NCBI GenBank assembly: GCA_017453765.1 | Contig: JAFTEG010000085.1 | Span: 1-7,260, forward strand | DNA from: Selenomonadaceae bacterium | Lineage (GTDB): Bacteria > Bacillota > Negativicutes > Selenomonadales > Selenomonadaceae | Length of the DNA stretch: 7,260 nucleotides | Direction of reading: 5' to 3' | Part shown: positions 5,268 to 7,260 of the stretch, piece by piece | Position numbering within the stretch: position 1 is the stretch's first letter | Layout of the letters: each line of letters opens with the position of its first letter | Notes under the pieces: model-generated | The model's database searches: none | The model's input: only the letters and a program-made list of their open reading frames with translations | Told to the model about the DNA's origin: nothing | Program-made: the position numbers and the translations under genes

Positions 5268-7169
5268 ATGGCGGCTTTATCGGTAACTCTTACGGGACAG
5301 CCTAATTGTGGGAAGTCCAGTATTTTTAATCACTTGACGGGGTTGCGTCAGAAGGTCGGCAATTTTGCCGGCGTAACTGTCGAGAAAAAAACTGCAACGA
5401 TTGAATATAAAGGCAGAAGTATTTCAATAGTCGATTTGCCCGGCGCTTATTCATTGTCGGCGCGTTCGCAGGAAGAACAGGTTGTCACCGATTATTTCAA
5501 GGAAAATAAGCCGGATATCGTGTTGGACATTATCGACGCGTCTAATCTTGCACGAAATCTCTTTTTGACGTTGCAACTTCTTGAGCAAGGCATACCGCTT
5601 ATAATCAATTTAAATATGATGGACGAGGCGGAAAAGCGCGGCATAAAAATTGACGAAATGAAATTGGAAAAAACTTTCGGCATGCCGGTAACAAACACGG
5701 TCGGTCGCGATAATGCCAGCGTGCGGACGTTGCTTGACGTTTTCACAAATACCAGAATGAGCAACTACAAGCCGAGTGAAATGTTGCAGGCGCATATTGA
5801 CAGGATAAACAATCTGCGTAAGAGTGGGCTTGCGGCGGAAAAAATTGAAGAAGAAATTATAACTGCGCGCTATGATTTTATAGATCAAGTAATGTCAAGC
5901 GCCGTGAGAGTCGACGCGGCGAATAAAACCTTAGGCGATAAGCTTGATAAATACCTTGCCAACGGTGTATCGTCACTGGCAATATTAATCGTGATGTTTT
6001 ACTTGCTGTTTCAAGTCGCGTTTACTTGGGTCGGTCAACCGCTTGCTGATATGTTGGGTGAATTTTTTGAAGAGACGGTAGCGGTCGCGGCAACGGAGGC
6101 AATGGCGGCGGCTGGAGTTGCGGACTGGATGCAGTCTTTGGTATCGGACGGAATTATTGTAGGCGTCGGCAGTGTTTTGAGTTTTGTACCGTTAATCTTC
6201 ACGCTGTTTTTCTGCTTAAGTTTTCTTGACGGCACGGGTTACATGGCGCGCGTGGCGTTCATAATGGATCCTATCATGCGTCGCGCGGGACTTTCCGGCA
6301 AAAGCATAATGCCTCTTATAATGGGGTTTGGTTGCGGCGTACCGGCGATTATGGGCGCAAGGACGCTTGATTCACACAAGGACAGAATGATTTCAATTTT
6401 AATTACGCCGTTTTTGACTTGTAACGCGAAAGTTCCGATTATCGCGCTGTTCGCGGTAATGTTCTTTCCCGGCAACGCCGGAAATATCGTATTCGCAATG
6501 ACTTTTCTCGGTCTGCTTGTCGCAATAGTTATGGCGAAGGTTTTGGGTTCGACGGTGTTCAAAGAGCAGGACTCAAGCTTTTTACTTGAACTGCCGCCTT
6601 ACCGTATGCCTGACATGAAGTCGGTGTTACTTGAAACGTGGGACAAGGGTAAAGGCTACTTGGTAAAAGCCGGCACGATAATTTTTGCAATGTCGGTAGC
6701 AATTTGGTTTTTAAGCAGTTTCAATTCGGACGGCATGACGGAAGACATGAGCGACAGCTACTTGGCAGGTATCGGCTCGGCAACGTCGGTAATTTTTGCG
6801 CCGCAGGGTTTTGACACGTGGGAAGCAGGCGCGGCGGTAGTCACCGGCGTTATGGCTAAAGAAGCGGTTGTATCGACAATGGGAATTTTGTACGGCGCCG
6901 ATGATGTTTCGACAGAGCCGGACGAGGCGGAGGAAGCGTCGGAAGTTATGCTGGCTACGGATATGGCTACGGCGTTCACACCTTTGGCGGCGTTGGCGTT
7001 TATCGTATTCACGCAACTTTACTCCCCCTGTGTCACGGCACTCGGCACGATTAAAAAGGAAACCGGCAGCTGGAAGTGGATGGCGTTTGCGTTTGTGTAC
7101 ACCTGCGCGGTTGCGTGGTTCGCTTCGCTTATAGTTTATCAAGGCGGAAAACTTTTAGGCTTTGAATAG
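5268..7169 (+). CDS. feoB: Ferrous iron transporter FeoB
   Basis: FeoB is the inner-membrane ferrous iron transporter with an N-terminal G-protein domain. The 633 residues are normal for a Gram-positive-type FeoB. The G domain shows GQPNCGKS (10-17), the switch threonine T37 in NFAGVTVEK, DLPG (56-59) and NMMD (116-119). A helical regulatory segment follows (about 165-230). The membrane part has about eight hydrophobic segments, beginning near 233, with the two Gate motifs MGFGCGVPAIMGARTL (352-367, Cys356) and PFLTCNAKVPI (381-391, Cys385). Later conserved blocks are TGVMAKEAVVSTMG (526-539) and LYSPCVTALGT (584-594). An acidic stretch (545-559) fills a loop. Downstream lie only heptad repeats to the window end. 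Gate 2 has Asn386 where a serine is common. Identification is secure. Confidence 0.98.
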   Translation: MAALSVTLTGQPNCGKSSIFNHLTGLRQKVGNFAGVTVEKKTATIEYKGRSISIVDLPGAYSLSARSQEEQVVTDYFKENKPDIVLDIIDASNLARNLFLTLQLLEQGIPLIINLNMMDEAEKRGIKIDEMKLEKTFGMPVTNTVGRDNASVRTLLDVFTNTRMSNYKPSEMLQAHIDRINNLRKSGLAAEKIEEEIITARYDFIDQVMSSAVRVDAANKTLGDKLDKYLANGVSSLAILIVMFYLLFQVAFTWVGQPLADMLGEFFEETVAVAATEAMAAAGVADWMQSLVSDGIIVGVGSVLSFVPLIFTLFFCLSFLDGTGYMARVAFIMDPIMRRAGLSGKSIMPLIMGFGCGVPAIMGARTLDSHKDRMISILITPFLTCNAKVPIIALFAVMFFPGNAGNIVFAMTFLGLLVAIVMAKVLGSTVFKEQDSSFLLELPPYRMPDMKSVLLETWDKGKGYLVKAGTIIFAMSVAIWFLSSFNSDGMTEDMSDSYLAGIGSATSVIFAPQGFDTWEAGAAVVTGVMAKEAVVSTMGILYGADDVSTEPDEAEEASEVMLATDMATAFTPLAALAFIVFTQLYSPCVTALGTIKKETGSWKWMAFAFVYTCAVAWFASLIVYQGGKLLGFE

Positions 7170-7177
7170 AAAGTCAG

Positions 7178-7193
7178 GATTAAAGAGTTAAGA
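7178..7193. repeat. Short AGTTAAG-type heptad pair after feoB
   Basis: The sequence ATTAAAG AGTTAAG AG contains two imperfect 7-base units directly after the feoB stop and just before the larger array. Its reverse complement gives TAACTCT, again TAAC plus three bases like the other heptads. Two units alone could be chance. Confidence 0.4.
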
Positions 7194-7202
7194 GTAAAAA
7201 AC

Positions 7203-7260
7203 TAACCCCTAGCCCCTAACCCCTAGCCCCTAACCCCTAGCCCCTAACCCCTAATCCCTA
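7203..7260. repeat. Heptad array TARCCCC/TAATCCC running off the window end
   Basis: Eight contiguous 7-base units run from 7203 to 7258, then TA at the edge. TAACCCC and TAGCCCC alternate exactly for three rounds (a 14-base higher-order unit), followed by TAACCCC and TAATCCC. The total length is unknown because the array reaches the last base. It belongs to the same unit family as 691-718. No stem-loop terminator is visible between feoB and this array. Confidence 0.95.

Noticed and set aside
6711..7142. Long minus-strand reading frame within feoB (143 codons), and similar frames opposite der and the paralogs
   Set aside because: They lie wholly over well-supported genes, have low-complexity Arg- or Ser-rich translations, and lack ribosome binding sites or family motifs.
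7203..7260. Telomere-like repeat (CCCCTAA) suggesting a linear replicon end
   Set aside because: The units alternate with TAGCCCC and TAATCCC, the array is short, and the same repeats occur inside the window between ordinary chromosomal genes.

Overview
The window looks like a low-to-moderate GC Firmicute chromosome, most plausibly Negativicutes/Selenomonadales-like. Three things suggest this: der followed directly by plsY, a short stand-alone FeoA followed by FeoB, and strong AAGGAG-type ribosome binding sites. The lineage is inferred, not proven. Six protein genes are supported, in two divergent transcription units. No gene-free stretch exceeds 300 bases, and I see no RNA gene, CRISPR array, insertion sequence or phage gene.

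Minus-strand unit, read right to left from about 4903 to 111: two tandem paralogous proteins that look like GT-A-type glycosyltransferases with C-terminal TPR repeats (4826-3498, then 3464-2133), then der (ribosome-assembly GTPase, 2102-774), then plsY (acyl-phosphate glycerol-3-phosphate acyltransferase, 686-111). Gaps are 33, 30 and 87 bases. A well-formed sigma-70-type promoter lies ahead of the first gene, so all four may be co-transcribed.

Plus-strand unit, 4946 to 7169: a near-consensus promoter carrying a 13-bp palindrome, then feoA and feoB, which together form a ferrous iron uptake system. The 4827-5008 region is the shared divergent promoter region.

Gene boundaries are decorated with short arrays of 7-bp repeats: ACTATYA at 54-113, TARYCCC (either strand) at 691-718 and 7203-7260, and a degenerate TNNTCCC array at 4834-4868. 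They sit against stop codons, in a leader, and between a Shine-Dalgarno sequence and its gene.

The most interesting signals are these. (1) A run of nine G in the coding strand of the second glycosyltransferase-like gene, where loss or gain of one G gives an early stop; this is the layout of a phase-variable gene. (2) Mosaic identity between the two paralogs, with 78 identical bases in the C-terminal region, suggesting gene conversion. (3) A heptad array that separates plsY from a good but stranded Shine-Dalgarno sequence. I did not find a complete novel multi-gene system; the paralog pair with its G tract is the best candidate for undescribed biology.
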